Positions 1 to 13,249 are shown, counted from the first letter of the stretch. The stretch is 64,000 bases of DNA from Kudoa neothunni (GCA_964304625.1 OZ199839.1:9734001-9798000), one strand, 5' to 3'. The notes: generated by a model not told the origin, from the letters alone. Program-made: numbers and translations.

Positions 1-3000
1 GCTATAACAACTACACGGGGCTCTCCCCAACTAGATATTTCTGAGGATACTATAAACGCAGAAATTGAATACGAAATAGTTGTGATAAATATTGATAAAA
101 GCACACCTGTGAATCAGGATATAACAAGTTATAATTACTTAAATTATTAAAATTAAATGATTGTAGGAAGCATTGAGGGAAGTACAGATAAAATGATTTT
201 AAGGTACAACAAATCAGAAAGTAAGCATAAAATTATATTTAAAGACAGCCCTTCAGTGGCCAATGAAAAACAATGCAAAATAAAAAAGTCCAAAAATGAT
301 TTATTGGGTTATGAAGATGCCGGTGAAAATAACACAGAACTTCAAAAAAAATGTGGCACACTAAGTGTAGAATCCACTATTAGTCTTAATAATGACCATA
401 AGCTTAATTATATTTCTTACACTTATCAATATTCCCAGGAAATAATTGAGACATCACCTTTGGAAAATTCAGAATCAGCGAAAGAAGGAACTCAAGGAAA
501 AAATGCAAAATCACCTGAACCATCAGAACAAATAAAAAGAACGGTCACATACCCAAAAGGGAAAGTTTATTCATATTTCATAGGTAATTTTCAATTGATA
601 TAAAAATATAATTTTTTTAAGATGAATACGAGGAAATAACGTACATTGCATCACTTGATGCTGACCGAATAAAATTGGGATCGAATAAATGTTCGTTAAA
701 ATGCAAAGCATACAAAGACGATCAAAACTCAAACACAATAGCACAAAATGGAGTTAATACATGCTCTAATTTTGAGAGCTACTCAATTCAATTCGATGAG
801 TTGGTTAAAGATTATCATATTCGCTGCCCAAAACATTTCGATTTTCACTATTTTTATGACAATGAATTTGTTAAGAATAATGCACCGGTTTTTAGTAGAT
901 TTTACTACGAATTAACTAATGATGAAGCTAAGAAGAGACTTTCAGTAAAATTGGTAAATGAAGAGCCGTCTGAGATATGTACGTTTGAATGGTTGGACGC
1001 AACTGCGTCTTCTTCAAATAATTTTTTTTCTAATACATGTGAAAATAATGGAAAATGTTTATACAGTATGTGTAATAATGTGACTTTTGGAGATATGCCA
1101 GATGGCGTAAAAGCGGTCAAAATTCGTGTCTTAAAATTAGGAATGAGACCTACTGTTGGTTACCAAAACAACATCTACATATGTAATGTATTAATATTAT
1201 ACGAAATAGTAATTCTATTATTTAGTGAAACAGGGAAAGGATGTACCTGTGACAACATCAGACAACAACATAAAAATTGATATTAGTGCTAATAGTAAAA
1301 ATGAAGGAGGCGAACCTGTTAGTGGACACTCCACTGTTACATGTTCTTTGTCGTATTGGAATGCGTATGCTCCGTTGGTTTATGAAAATGGAAGGAAAGC
1401 TGTTACTATCCCTTCATCCTGTACTTTCTCCGAGATGGAAATATTACCAAGTCCAACTCATTTACATAATGATATTATGGTAAAAATAATAAATATACCT
1501 AATTATTCTCCAAAAAAATATTTTTATCACAAAACAAGTATTTAGTATGAATATATATTTGTAATAAATATTATGTAGTTCAATCAACCGCACTTTCAGC
1601 TACAGATTTAATAGTTACATTAAAAGCAAATGGATTTTCTTTCACTCCTAGTACGTCCGCTTCATCCGCCACATGCACCGTCTACGTAAAAGAAAAAGAT
1701 TCAACGAATGGTTATTACCCAGCTATATGTACCGGAAAAGTATTGTGTACAAATACTTGCAACACGCAGTTTACCCTTATTGGGCTTTACTCTGGCGTTA
1801 TTTACGATATTAAAATTGTACCTAGTGGAAATTACAAAGTTTTAGAATTAAAAAACATACAAACAAGTAATATAATTTATATACATTTTAATAAATATTA
1901 AATAGTTGGCCGTAAAATTTATTTTGAAATTTCCGGAGAAACTAAGAAGAATAACCTTAAAATTACTTCGAAATCTTCTATTGATAATGCCGCTAATACT
2001 AATTGTTTTTATCAACTATATAGACATGAAACAAATGAATGTAATAAGTTCTTTCATCTTATTTTATTTACATGATGTAGTTTCACCAACAAATATACAA
2101 AAATCATGCATTGAATGTACTGGAGATAATCTCAAAAAATGCAATGAGATTCGATTCGATTCAAATTCGTATAGTAATAAGTACAATTACACATTAATGA
2201 TATACGTCGATGGAAAGTCACCACCAGTCAAAATCCCGATTCCAGGTATTATAAATTTTGTTATATCTAATATACATATATATTTAGCTTTCTCAAGGCA
2301 TGGTAAACTTCAGCAAAAATTTGTTCCCGCAATTGGTGAAGATATTGAGAAATTCTCTGTTTCACTTGCGAATTTTCCCCAAAACAGCAGATGCGTGATA
2401 AAATTATCAAGTTTTAGTGAAACACCAATATTCAATAAGCCAGATTGCTCTACTATTGCAAATGAAGGTTACTGTATTGTTGATTGCATAACACCTAATC
2501 CAGTTGAAATTGATTATTTAAATTCAAAAATTGATCGATATATATCCGTTTGTTATGGCTTAAATGATGACGAAGCAAAAAAATGCAAACAAGTATCGGT
2601 TTTCCAAATTAGAATGGGTATGTTAGCATTTGTATTATATTTATTCAATATAAAAAGATTTTTCTGTATTTTTGTTTTTTATTTTATACATTTTTTATAG
2701 ATTATCGGATGAAAAATACATATACAATTGCCCATGGTGAGAATAAGATTAGATTATCGTACAAGTCAAACTCAAAAACCGAATGGGAAGTGAGTACGGA
2801 CGAGAAAAGTGATTTATCCAGTGGCTCACAAAAAACTGCCTTAGATAAATCAGATTATTCTGCTAACGTCGAAACGAAATCTGCTGATTTTTCGGTTGAT
2901 AGGTTAATGAGTTATTACAAAATGAATTCAACATTAATATGGCCTGGAATAATATATTATACAAACAGTACTTTCTTAAATGAAAAAATTCCAATTAAAT

Positions 3001-4868
3001 CTCAAGTTATTTACTCAATTTCAAGTATCGCTGATAAAAATAATCAACTAAAATTAAATTTTTCGCCTGGTCCTTACAATGATGAAATGTGCCACATCAA
3101 AGTATTTGAAGTTCAGTCAAATGGTACAGATAAAGAAAATAGTGTTTTGAATACATGTGGATTAATAAATGATGGATGCTACCAACTATGCCAAGACGGT
3201 TTAATTGATTTAAATAATGATTATCAAAATGTTGGAGTGATAATAAAAAGAAGATTCGATACCGTGGGATTCAAGCAATACCACAAAAGTTTTTAAAATG
3301 TTTCATTTAATTGATAAATTTTTATAGGAGATGATACTGGCCTTGGTTTATCTGCAATTTCTGATGTTGGTGTTACAATCACTGGGCTTAATATTTACAA
3401 TAATTTAAAAAAACAAGATTCAACCGTAACATGTACCATTAAAATATCCAGAGCTAATACCATATCGACTGAAGCGAGGGCTCAGTGTAATTCTAACAAT
3501 GCTCCATGTTCCATCGACTGCCAACAGTCATATATGATTAATAATTTAAGAGCTGGTACGAATTATCTGATATCAGTAGAAATTATTAATCTTGGAATTA
3601 ATGGTCATTATATCAAAAAGATGATGTTTAGAACGAGTAATACGGAATTCAAATTTTAAATTCTGAATTGAAATAGGCGGCGGAGATGGATTAACTATAA
3701 CAAACTCACAAGCTACGTTAATAGCTGGGAATGCAACAGTTACACCCTACCAGGCTGACAATTCTCTTCCGATATGTAGAGTATACCTTCGAAAGGGTGA
3801 TGAATCAAATCCAAAATACATGGCTACATGCGAAGGAATGGGAGCTTGTGAGAACAAATGTGAGGGTCAATTCAAAATAGTTAACCTAGTGTTGGGACAA
3901 AAATATAAAATATTTGTGGAACCATCAGACGGTAAAAATGTTAAAACCTACGATATTACTACAAGTATTATACTCAGAATATTTGTTGTCTATATAAATT
4001 ATAATAGTAAATGCTGATCTCACTTTTTCAGTGGATTTTATGGAAAACAATGAATTAAAAATTGTCGTAGAGTTTATTGGAAAAAAGAATGACTCTAAAT
4101 GTCCATTTATATTACAAGAGAAGAAGGACAAAATATTATCGACAATTACTTGGTGTAGTGATGACGAGCCTTGTGCGGAAAATAATTGTGTTATTAACCT
4201 CAATAGATTGTCGAGAGAAAAAGATTATGTTTGGAGTGTAAAAGCGAAAGATTATTCGAAATATAAAGAACATGATATTTTATGTAAATATATTTTTTAC
4301 ATCTTATTAATTATCTATTTATATATAACACTATAAAAAGATTCAAAAATTCCAAATCTTGAGAGGTAAATAAAGGCACTCATGTTAAATATTTATCAAT
4401 TATTTTAGTAAATAAATAGATTATTTGATTAAATAAACAAAATATAAATAGAGGAGCAGCCATTGAGTAGCGAATATACAAATATCAACATGGATGATAT
4501 TGTTCAAAAGGTCATAAGAACAGTAGAAAAGGGGTAACTTAATATTTTATTCTTAATTTTAATTCTAATTATCACATAGTAAATTTCTTATAATAATTAC
4601 TATTAAAAATTATCAAATGAGTAGATGGCAAAGAGAAGCATGATTATACAGCCGCAAAGAATGAGAATTCGTATTTTATGTTAGTATTATTATGTTTAAT
4701 ACTTTATTAGGTCGTCTAATAGATACCTGTAAATTAATTCATGTAATGTCAATGCTAATTCTTTTATGTAGTCTTTATGGAATGATCCCCATTGTGGCCG
4801 CATTGTTGGTAATGATTGGTCTAATTGCCTACAGAAGGAGCGCTAAAGATGTTAGTTACGATTTATAA
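1..4868 (+). CDS. Locus 1: modular type I membrane protein with Cys-rich FN3-like repeats, 5' end outside window
   Basis: Spliced exons chain in frame: 1-127, 167-583, 622-1158, 1226-1537, 1579-1866, 1906-2040, 2081-2245, 2288-2617, 2701-3288, 3328-3636, 3677-3964, 4032-4283, then small juxtamembrane exons (about 4320-4370, 4455-4533 and 4622-4679, exact ends uncertain) and a last exon about 4771-4868. All complete exons to 4283 are multiples of three with phase-1 borders; many donors read ACAA/GTA. Most modules share C-x(15-20)-C-x(5-9)-C-x(3-4)-C followed by a hydrophobic run ending in L-x-x-x-x-x-Y-x-I-x-V and then F-R-T-S, the signature of the last strands of a fibronectin-III fold. The last exon encodes one membrane helix (MIPIVAALLVMIGLIAY) and a short tail with RR. 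Surface adhesion or receptor role is inference; I cannot name the family. About 1,300 residues are visible. Confidence 0.85.
2041..2080 (+). other. 40-nt intron splitting one module of locus 1
   Basis: Reading through gives an early TGA. Removing 2041-2080 (GTAATAAG...GATGTAG) joins exons of 135 and 165 nt. Their sum, 300 nt, equals the single-module exon at 52629-52928. This is the only place in the family where I see a module divided by an intron. Confidence 0.65.
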
Positions 4869-5158
4869 ATGGAATAGCAAAATCAATATATTTAATTTAT
4901 TATTTGATTTCATATCAATTGTTCCCTATTTCCAATTTTTGTTATTTACAACTATACAATACATAATTTTTTATATATGATTATAAGGAGAAAGATTGAA
5001 GTTTTCACAATTTTGTTAAAATTAATTTTTTTGAGATAATGATATTTCATTTTTTCTTGATGAAGTAACAATAATTATATTTTCCAGTCAATATGCTGCT
5101 TTTGAATAATTTAGTGTACCTTTTCTGTTTTTTAATATTAAAAATATTTTGAGCTATA
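4869..5158. other. Intergenic, 3' flank of locus 1
   Basis: AT-rich spacer without coding signal. Its last 50 bases or so (from about 5107) reappear at 13250-13299 after the assembly gap, as part of the segmental duplication described at 8500-10540. Confidence 0.6.
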
Positions 5159-5167
5159 TATTTTCAA
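5159..5167. repeat. Left 9-bp target-site duplication of Mutator-like element
   Basis: TATTTTCAA directly precedes the element end. The same nine bases follow the right end at 8500-8508 and occur once at the homologous empty site 13300-13308. Confidence 0.9.
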
Positions 5168-5270
5168 GGCAGTGGCTATTACCACGGGAATCAATCTCTC
5201 TGCAATTGTTATCTCTATTAAATAACTAATTTCACATTACTATTATTTATATTTTTCTCTACTAAATTAT
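5168..5270 (+). repeat. MULE left terminal inverted repeat
   Basis: Matches the reverse complement of 8356-8454 almost base for base as far as CTACTAAATTAT, after which the two sides diverge. Confidence 0.9.
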
Positions 5271-5466
5271 GAAAAATAGAGAAATTTGAGATGGTTGTAA
5301 ATTTATGTAAAATAGACGACCAGAAACATAAATGTCAGCGAATTTAATAGACTAAAATAATATTAACGTTGAATTAATTATAAATATTAATCATTTCTAA
5401 ATTATTGCTTTGAGCCATGCAGTGTAAACATAACTCCACGTGTTTCACGAGTTTGGTTGAACTACA

Positions 5467-7872
5467 ATGAGTGATTCGAATTCAGACAATTTTCATGTTG
5501 GAATGAAATTTGAAACTTTTGAAAGTTTAAAATTTTATATTCAAGAGTATGAGAAAAGTCATTTTGTGAATTTAAAGATTCGAGATTCAAGAAGAATTGA
5601 CTCAGTGTAAAACCGGGTTAATCGAAATATTAAAAACACGCCAATGTATTACGAAATAACTTATGTATGTTACTTTGGAGCCCATTATCGAAATAGAGTT
5701 AAAGGCGAAAGCATAAGAAAATTTCCCTTAAGAGAAATTGCCCATTTAAAGTTACATTAAGAGTAAGTGTAGATGGAAATTTCCTGGAGATTAGATCTTC
5801 TAACACTACCCCTAACTATCCAAATGATCCATGGATCTATGAAAACTTACCCAGTCAGAGGAAATTAAACCAAAGTGATGGCTATTTGTCAGAGCTTCTT
5901 TCTCTCAGAACGAGCAAAAAACTCATACAAGCCAAGTTAAATGGCGATTCAGGCAAGAATATACCTTTGAAAGCTATTCACAACATTAAAAAAATCTCAA
6001 AAGTCGGATCTGATAACATTACTTTAGTTGTGGAAATTTTAAAGAATCAATACAATTGCATGGTGAGCGTTTTATCAGATGATAATAAAAATGTTTGTGG
6101 AATCTTTTTTATGGATAAACAGATGCTCAACACAATTAATTTCTTTCCAGAGTTACTCATGCTTGATGCAACCTATAAACTGCTAGACTCACGGTAATCT
6201 TAGGAGGTTTTCTCTATTTCGTTGTTTTATTAGTTCATTAGTGCGCCATTGTATCTGTCTGTTGCAGAAGACTCGGTTGGTGAAACCCACATAACCAGCG
6301 GTTGCATCTTGTATGATGAAACGGCGGAGTCAATTAAATGGTATATTTCTCAACTAATAAAAATGATGCCGAACATGACTCAAAATGTCCGAACGATCAT
6401 TACTGACAAGCACCACACTCTAAGGAAATGTTTGAAAGAATTATTTCCTAACTCTAATCTAATGATCTGTATATTTCATGTTTCTCAAAGTTTCAGACGT
6501 GAAATAACTATGTCGAAATACGGTATCACACGAGAGAAAAGGGACCAATTGCTTGAAACTCTTAATAAAATTATCTATTCGAAAAATAAACATGAATTCG
6601 ATAAATTATGCAATAACCTTTTTCAACAAAGCAACGATAAGTTTATTAACTATTTTAAATCCAATTGGGAACCAATCGCTGATGAATGGGTCATAGGATT
6701 AAGTGAAACACATCATTTCTATGAAAACTTGACCAATAATAGATTAGAAGCCATTAATGGTCAATTAAAACAAACAATAAAGAAATTTTCAAATCTTAAT
6801 GATTTTTTCCGTTATTTCTTTGACGCTCTCAAATCAATGAGAATAGAAAGGAAATACAATATAACCAAAATATTATTGAACCCAGTTAATTTTGATACCT
6901 CAAATGAAGTTCTAAACGCGTATTTTAATCATTTAAATCCATTTGCCTTCAATATAATCCATAAACAAATTCAAAATTTTGACGAAAACACTAATACAGA
7001 GAGTTTAACTACATCCATAAAATGTAATTGTTATATTTACAGATCGTATCTCCTTCCATGTAGTCATATTTTTAAAAAGAGAGCGTTTAACCTGCTTCCA
7101 ATGTTCGATTCAAATTTATGCCACCCTAGGTGGTCAAAAGATTACATGAGCCGATTCTTGGAAATGGAAACTATAAATATAACACCAAAAGAGAGTATTA
7201 CAATAAAACCAAAAGGAATTTTTAATTCTTATGGAAAACGTTTAAAAAATTCTGTGATTTACACAAATAAGCTAGCAGCTTTGTCCGCTGAATATTGTGG
7301 GGAGTTTTATGATAGTTGCCTATCACTATTCAACACAATAGAAAAAATAATCAAGAACCATGACGTCAAATTAATAAAACAAATAAATCAATTAGGTATT
7401 TTAAGAAAACTTAATTTTTCTTGATTTATTTTTAGGAAATCGCACCATTGAATACTCTGAGGCTATAGCTGAAGATGAAGATATCTCTGAAGGAAGAGGT
7501 ATACGACGCTTAACTTGAATATTTTACTCGTATCTAACTTACAAAAAATAGATGTTATTGAGAATATTTTTAATTCTCAAATAATTGTTGAGGGTGTTGG
7601 TAATAATATTGTTCCGCAAGGTGAGGAGATTATCGAGAATATTATTGTTAATAATATTTCAAATGAAAATGCTCCCGAGCTCCAAACTGTTTTATCTAAA
7701 GATCAATTAGCACCTACTTTAAATATGATCGAGCTTGACGGTACTTTCATTTCCTTTCTTTTTTTAAATTATTTTAGCCTTAAAAATTCCCTCTCGAGTG
7801 AAGTCTGTTGGGAGACCAAAGGGATACGCTTTAACCACTATTGGATACAAAAAAAAAACTAAATTTTCTTAG
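5467..7872 (+). CDS. MULE transposase with short introns
   Basis: The start ATG at 5467 opens a FLYWCH/FAR1-like N-terminal part, in which NCPFKVTLRVSVDG (about 5740-5790) is typical. This part contains one in-frame stop near 5608 and one frame change near 5740. The rest chains cleanly: an exon from 5886 or before to 6193, then 6242-7395, 7436-7498, 7552-7740 and 7778-7872, with introns of 48, 40, 53 and 37 nt. The first catalytic Asp is in DATYKLL, the second in TDKHHTL, followed by C-x-x-H-V-S-Q-S-F-x-R and a downstream CNCYIYRSYLLPCSH zinc-type motif (SWIM-like). The C-terminus has a basic GRPKG motif. It could be active or recently dead. Confidence 0.85.
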
Positions 7873-8355
7873 ATCTCTCATTATTTATTTGACTAGGATA
7901 GCCATTGTTCATCGTGTTATATTCATCTAATTTCTGAAAAATAACCTAATTATGATTAGTTTTCTCAAATTTCTTGTCTATATTGAAAACTAACGCGGAA
8001 AATTCACATCATTTCTGTGAAATATAATGAGCATATTTTATCTTGAAGTTCATAATTTATGAATAGAATACAATAAATCATATAATTTAAACATTGTAAA
8101 GATTGGAAATAAATTAAATAACACGAGGTTGAATATATCATGTAAAGGCGCGCGCTTCAAGAGTAATGTCAGACCTACAAAATCACACAAAATTCTTTAA
8201 CTTTAATCTTATTATTCACAGAACATGATATAATACAATTTTGATCATGTATTAAATTAAGATTAATAAATCTTTCATTTAATTATGGAAAGCGATCAAT
8301 AAAATAAACAATATAAATATGTAAAAAAAGATATTCTCAATTGTTACCTAATTCT

Positions 8356-8499
8356 ATAATTTAGTAGAGAAAAATATAAATAATAGTAATGTGAAATTAG
8401 TTATTTAATAGAGATAACAATTGCAGAGAGATTGATTCCCGTGGTAATAGCATGTGCCGAAGGTGGGGATTACACGGATCCGTGGTAATAGCCACTACC
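8356..8499 (-). repeat. MULE right terminal inverted repeat with internal 45-base insert
   Basis: The reverse complement reads GGTAGTGGCTATTACCACGG, then about 45 unmatched bases containing a second GCTATTACCACGG, then the rest of the repeat found at the left end. The insert is flanked by the two copies of GCTATTACCACGG. Confidence 0.85.
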
Positions 8500-10540
8500 T
8501 ATTTTCAATTAATAGCTATTTCATTAAATATTTTAGTGAAAAAAAGTATATATATATATAAATCTAAGATATTTTTCATCATATTTATAGAATTATACAT
8601 TGTCGGGGATGATTAGTTTACTAGCAGAATCACAAATAATATTATGAGTGCGCATGCTCCAATGTTAATTTGAATTTTTTATATTTTTAAAAAATATATC
8701 CATATTAAATAAAATATTGTTCATATTATAATCTAAAAGTATTATTGTAATAAAACAGCGAATTTTCGTTTCATTCATACCAAGTAAAGTAATATATAAT
8801 TTTGACGCATGCGTATTGCAGATATTACTTAAGTTTAAGTTGAGGCTGAGGGATTGTTATGATTTAATAAATACTTAATTTTTCAAATTAAATTAAAATT
8901 TATTCAATATATTATCTTTAGTTTAAACATTAATATTAATTTCTTCCTGATAAGTTGGCGAATAAAGGTCATTTTAATAAATTATTAATAAAAATTCTTT
9001 CAACTTTTTTGATTTAAACCAAACGAAATATAATAATAACTATGGAAACATAATTTCGGAGAGAATTTGTAATAAAATATTTATAAATTAACTAGGATAA
9101 GATATAAGTATTGTAGATGGTTAATTTTTATTCGTATTTCATATTATGAATATTTTAAGCTTACTACATAGATAAATTCTACGGTGTATTTTTTAATCAC
9201 TTATTTATTTTCTCCATTATTAGTGCATATTTTTGCAAAAATATAATTAATATTCCACTTAAATAGACTTTCATATTATGTTAGTCTCAGAAAATAATCA
9301 TTTCATCAATAATTTGACTAATGAAAACTGTATAGGCTGTAGAATTTAAGTATTCGGATCTATTCTAAACTATTTTATACCGAGAGAATTGTCAAAAAAT
9401 AACGATTCTAAAACTTTGTATGTTGTCGGCCACAAGTAATTTAAAAACCCGGTTAAATAGAAACATTAAAAATCATTAATGTAAAAAAAGGACTTCACTC
9501 ATAATAAATATTCAAATTTTAAGTGTTTAAAATAAAAGTTTATATTATACTAGCGCAAAAACCCCGCTTCGCTTGGGTTTCCTTGCCCGACCACGCTGAC
9601 TTTGGCCTGGAATAGGCCAAGGTCATTTTACGTTAAGAGTTAAATTATAATTATTTTATCGTTCTTTTGACTAAAGTGTTCATCGAAATTGACATTAATA
9701 ACCCGATCATCTTCCCTTTATTTTCATTTAGAAGTTACGAATCATATGTTCTTGCAACTCGTGTTGCTTATTAATCTCGTTTTTAAATAATAAATCTTCG
9801 TTAAGGACGCCTCACCGCCTACGCGTCAACGAATGTTGTAGAGCTTGATAACTTAGTTTAAAGTGTATAAAGAGTAAAGTTTAATGTTACAATTGTAGTT
9901 AAATAATATATATTAAAGTTATATACGCATATTATTGAACATTATAGCGAATCACATGATAAAGTAATCTTATTATTGTCAGCGCTAATCTGTTTACAAA
10001 AAGTTGACACTACAAATTCACCACTTTATAAGAAAGCAGACAATCCCGTTATATTTTTGTAGTTAATTTTGTATTTTTTAAAGTATACTAAGATACTCAA
10101 ACATTAAAGAAAGTCTCTGTATGAGGAGAAGATTTGTGCGTACAGACACACGAACACTACTACTTTATATATATAGATATAGATAGATTTTAGTAAATAC
10201 GTATATTTTTTGCATAAATTATTCTTTTAACAAATGTACTAAAAAAATTTATTTCATTTGCTCAATTATCACATTTGATAACTTAATTTACAGATTATTT
10301 TACATTTATTATTAAATTAAACTTATCCATAAGATATAAATAAGCATTTCTATGAAAGTTGCTTTAATTGGCGAAATTAATCGAAGCTGATCCGACAGCA
10401 TCATGCAGGATTATAATGGGATTAATTTTAAAAGTATTTCACATTATCTTCTAGGCGACTGATTTAATAAATTTAAAAATCAACAAAATTGCTTCAACCT
10501 AATTTTTACAACAAATTCATAATGAAATTTTGGATTTAAA
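8500..10540. repeat. Segmental duplication copy 1 (with Helitron inserted)
   Basis: Host sequence 8500-9549 plus 10188-10540 matches 13300-14690 in the same orientation, with scattered substitutions and small indels (roughly nine in ten bases or better by eye). Together with 5107-5167 it is the 3' flank of locus 1, as copy 2 is of locus 2. 8500-8508 is the right target duplication of the MULE. No gene is seen here. Confidence 0.88.
9550..10187 (-). mobile_element. Non-autonomous Helitron
   Basis: On the minus strand the element starts TCTATCTATATCTATATA and ends ...GCGCTAG, inserted between host A and T with no target duplication. About ten bases before the end is a hairpin, AAACCC/GGGTTT around AAGCGAAGCG. 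The homologous locus at 14345/14346 lacks exactly these 638 bases, which proves the borders. There is no coding sequence of note. Start TC, end CTAG, 3' hairpin and A/T insertion are the Helitron hallmarks. Confidence 0.88.
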
Positions 10541-11711
10541 ATTTTCTTGAAGTAGAAGAAATGAGCTGTAGATGGGTATTTGTAATGTTGGTGTATTTGT
10601 ACAATAATATTACATTAGATACGCATGAAAATAACAAAAACTTAATTATATACCATAAAATGATATAAAAACTGAAATGAATTTAAGATTAAGAAAAGTA
10701 AACAAATTGTAATGTTGCTGGATTTTATCTATGGTAATTAAAGGAATATCTTTTTAGACATAGTTCCAAAAAAATCGAGAGCGACGCAGTTTATGCAATT
10801 CTATGTAACATTTACAATATTTAATTAAAAAAATTCGGCACTCGTTAAAAATTATGCTTGTGTATATCAGTAATTTATTATGCTTTAAAAAATTACACTC
10901 ATGTGCAGGTAAAATGTAACGAACCATATATGCAATATGTGTAGTTTGTGAATTATTTAGGTCCCAATCAGATTTCTAACACATTTCGTCAACTATTTTG
11001 TTTATAACAATATCCACTTATTAAACTTTAATGTAGTAAAGTTATTTTTAATTATAAATAAGAATGGACTTAATAAATAAAGGCTTACATAAGCAAATTA
11101 CAATGTTGAGGCTTAAGCATAGATAAATACAAAAATTTAGACTTTTTTCGGTGAGCCCATGTTAGGAATAACTGATTTAACACAAACCATTTTATAACTA
11201 AATTAAAAGAAGTAAAATGATATATTTTGAATACACTAAATTCAAATAAAATTATAATAAAACAAATATTGTTAGTGATACATGTTAGTTAGATGATTGA
11301 ACAGAGATATTAACAAGATAAACAATTTCTTTAATAAATATAAAAACAATGAGTCATTATTATTTATATAAATTTTTTTGACATTTTTTAATTATCAATT
11401 ATTTATCTATAACTAATTCTATGCTGTACGTGATAAACGATTTTACGCAATTATTAATGTGTTTCATTCTTTATTGCACATACGATTAAAATTTTTTCCA
11501 TAAAATATCGATTAATTACAAAATTGAGACTTCAATACATTAAATAATGTATAAATTGGACATAAAATAAAATTTACAAAAACTCAATTATTATTAATGT
11601 TTGTACATGAATGAATAATATTCAAAAACATTCGGTTAGAACATTGAATATCATTCGCTGAAATTCAGATAATTATCTCGAGTTAGATTTTATATGACAA
11701 TATTTTTGTCA
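10541..11711. other. Intergenic, upstream of locus 2
   Basis: AT-rich sequence with no coding exon, structural RNA or clear repeat that I can support. It must contain the promoter of locus 2. Confidence 0.5.
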
Positions 11712-13049
11712 ATGAGGTATATTGCAAACACACTTCTACTGATTTTAGGAAGTAGCAATTTATTAAAAATTCATGATAAATATTTGGTAAATAGTTATTC
11801 AAGAAAAACATGTTTCTTCCATTGAGATTGATAATAATCGTATGACTTTGAAATTCTCAAATGAAGAAAATAAATATTCTATTTCAATTTCTGGATATAA
11901 TATCGAAAATAGTAAAAGGAAATGTGCCCTACAATATTATGATACGACAGAACCATCATTGAAAAGTATTCCTACTTGCAATACTGATATTGGAAATGGA
12001 AGTGAGGATCAAGAAGCAAAAATGTGCGTTTACAATTGTAAAAAAGTTCAGCTAAAAATCACTGGAGAACAACTTAAGACCATCAAATACTTAAAATGGT
12101 GTCAAGGAAAGGATGATAAAAGCGTTAAAACATGTCGAGACAGGAGAGTTTATAAGGTTAAAGGTAAGACTAAATTTTTCAATGTTATTATAATAACGAT
12201 TTTAGATATTTATTTGAAAAGCGAGTTTTCGGCAACGAAAATCAATGATGAATTTTCCATTTCCATTAAAAACAAAGTAAATGGTGGCTTCTCTACCATG
12301 TTTGATCTTAAGACAGAAACAAATGAAAATTCAAATAATGAATTTTATACACAAAAAACTATTAAAATGGCTGCAAAATCACATAATGCACATTACGCTA
12401 TTTATTTTGCCGATAAATCTCCCGAAATATTTCTTAACCCCAAAAAACCCATCGATGATTGGTTTATTGCAATTGGATCGAAACATATTGAAAGCACCAA
12501 ATATTATTATACTATTACACTTGAAAATCCGGAACCTTCCAAGATTTGCTACTTTGGAATAAAAGAAATAAATGAATCTCATTTTACCTCAAATTGTTCA
12601 AGCTTCAATAAGGCGGGACCATGTCTTCAACCATGTTTTAAAGCGACATTATTTCATGATTTGGATTTAAGTTTTGCTCAAGTTATGGTAAAATCGTATG
12701 ATGCCTTAGCATCTAAAGAGTTTATTCAAACTGTGCAATGTATTAAAGCATAATTTATATTTTTTAATTATTGTATAGTTGATACTCCTCATGTAACTGT
12801 TAATCCCCTCAAAGAGCAGATCACACTAGATTTAAACAACTTAAACAAAGATGTGATGTCTGGAAATGCCGTCAATACCGCATCAATATCAGAAATTAAA
12901 CTGATAAAAAAATATCTTGGAATCGAATCAGTTGGTGAAGATCCTACTTATACCGAATCTGGAGTAGGTCTTGATTTTGGTTCAAAAACTGTGACGCAAC
13001 TAACACCTTTAACAGAATATATTATAAAAGTAAAAATAACGGGACTTAT
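11712..13049 (+). CDS. Locus 2: modular Cys-rich FN3-like membrane protein, 5' part, truncated by assembly gap
   Basis: Exon 1 (11712-11786) encodes a signal peptide with a core NTLLLILGSSN. Exons 11827-12163, 12206-12739 and 12779-13049 follow, with introns of 40, 42 and 39 nt, the later two in phase 1. The modules show the four-cysteine pattern, for example CYFGIKEIN...NC...GPCLQPC, and the last visible exon reaches L-T-P-L-T-E-Y-I-I-K-V, the usual module end. The 534-nt third exon resembles the 537-nt exon 622-1158 of locus 1 in size and holds two module-lengths. The remaining modules and membrane helix are lost in the run of N. Start chosen because it gives a signal peptide as in loci 3 and 4. 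Confidence 0.8.
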
Positions 13050-13249
13050 NNNNNNNNNNNNNNNNNNNNNNNNNNNNNNNNNNNNNNNNNNNNNNNNNNN
13101 NNNNNNNNNNNNNNNNNNNNNNNNNNNNNNNNNNNNNNNNNNNNNNNNNNNNNNNNNNNNNNNNNNNNNNNNNNNNNNNNNNNNNNNNNNNNNNNNNNNN
13201 NNNNNNNNNNNNNNNNNNNNNNNNNNNNNNNNNNNNNNNNNNNNNNNNN
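13050..13249. other. Assembly gap, 200 N
   Basis: Exactly 200 N. The left side is mid-exon of locus 2; the right side corresponds to sequence about 240 bases beyond the stop of locus 1. The missing gene part is far larger than 200 bases if locus 2 resembles its relatives, so the gap length is probably nominal. Confidence 0.95.

Larger units (their letters stand above)
5168..8499 (+). mobile_element. Mutator-like (MULE) DNA transposon, near complete
   Basis: The element is 3,332 bp with terminal inverted repeats of about 100 bp (left 5168-5270, right 8356-8499), starting GGCAGTGGCTATTACCACGG and ending with its complement save one change. It has a 9-bp target duplication, the usual length for the superfamily. 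The transposase gene lies inside on the plus strand. A copy of the flanking host sequence without the insertion is at 13250-13350, so the insertion postdates the segmental duplication. The right repeat carries about 45 extra bases within an otherwise matched arm. Confidence 0.92.
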
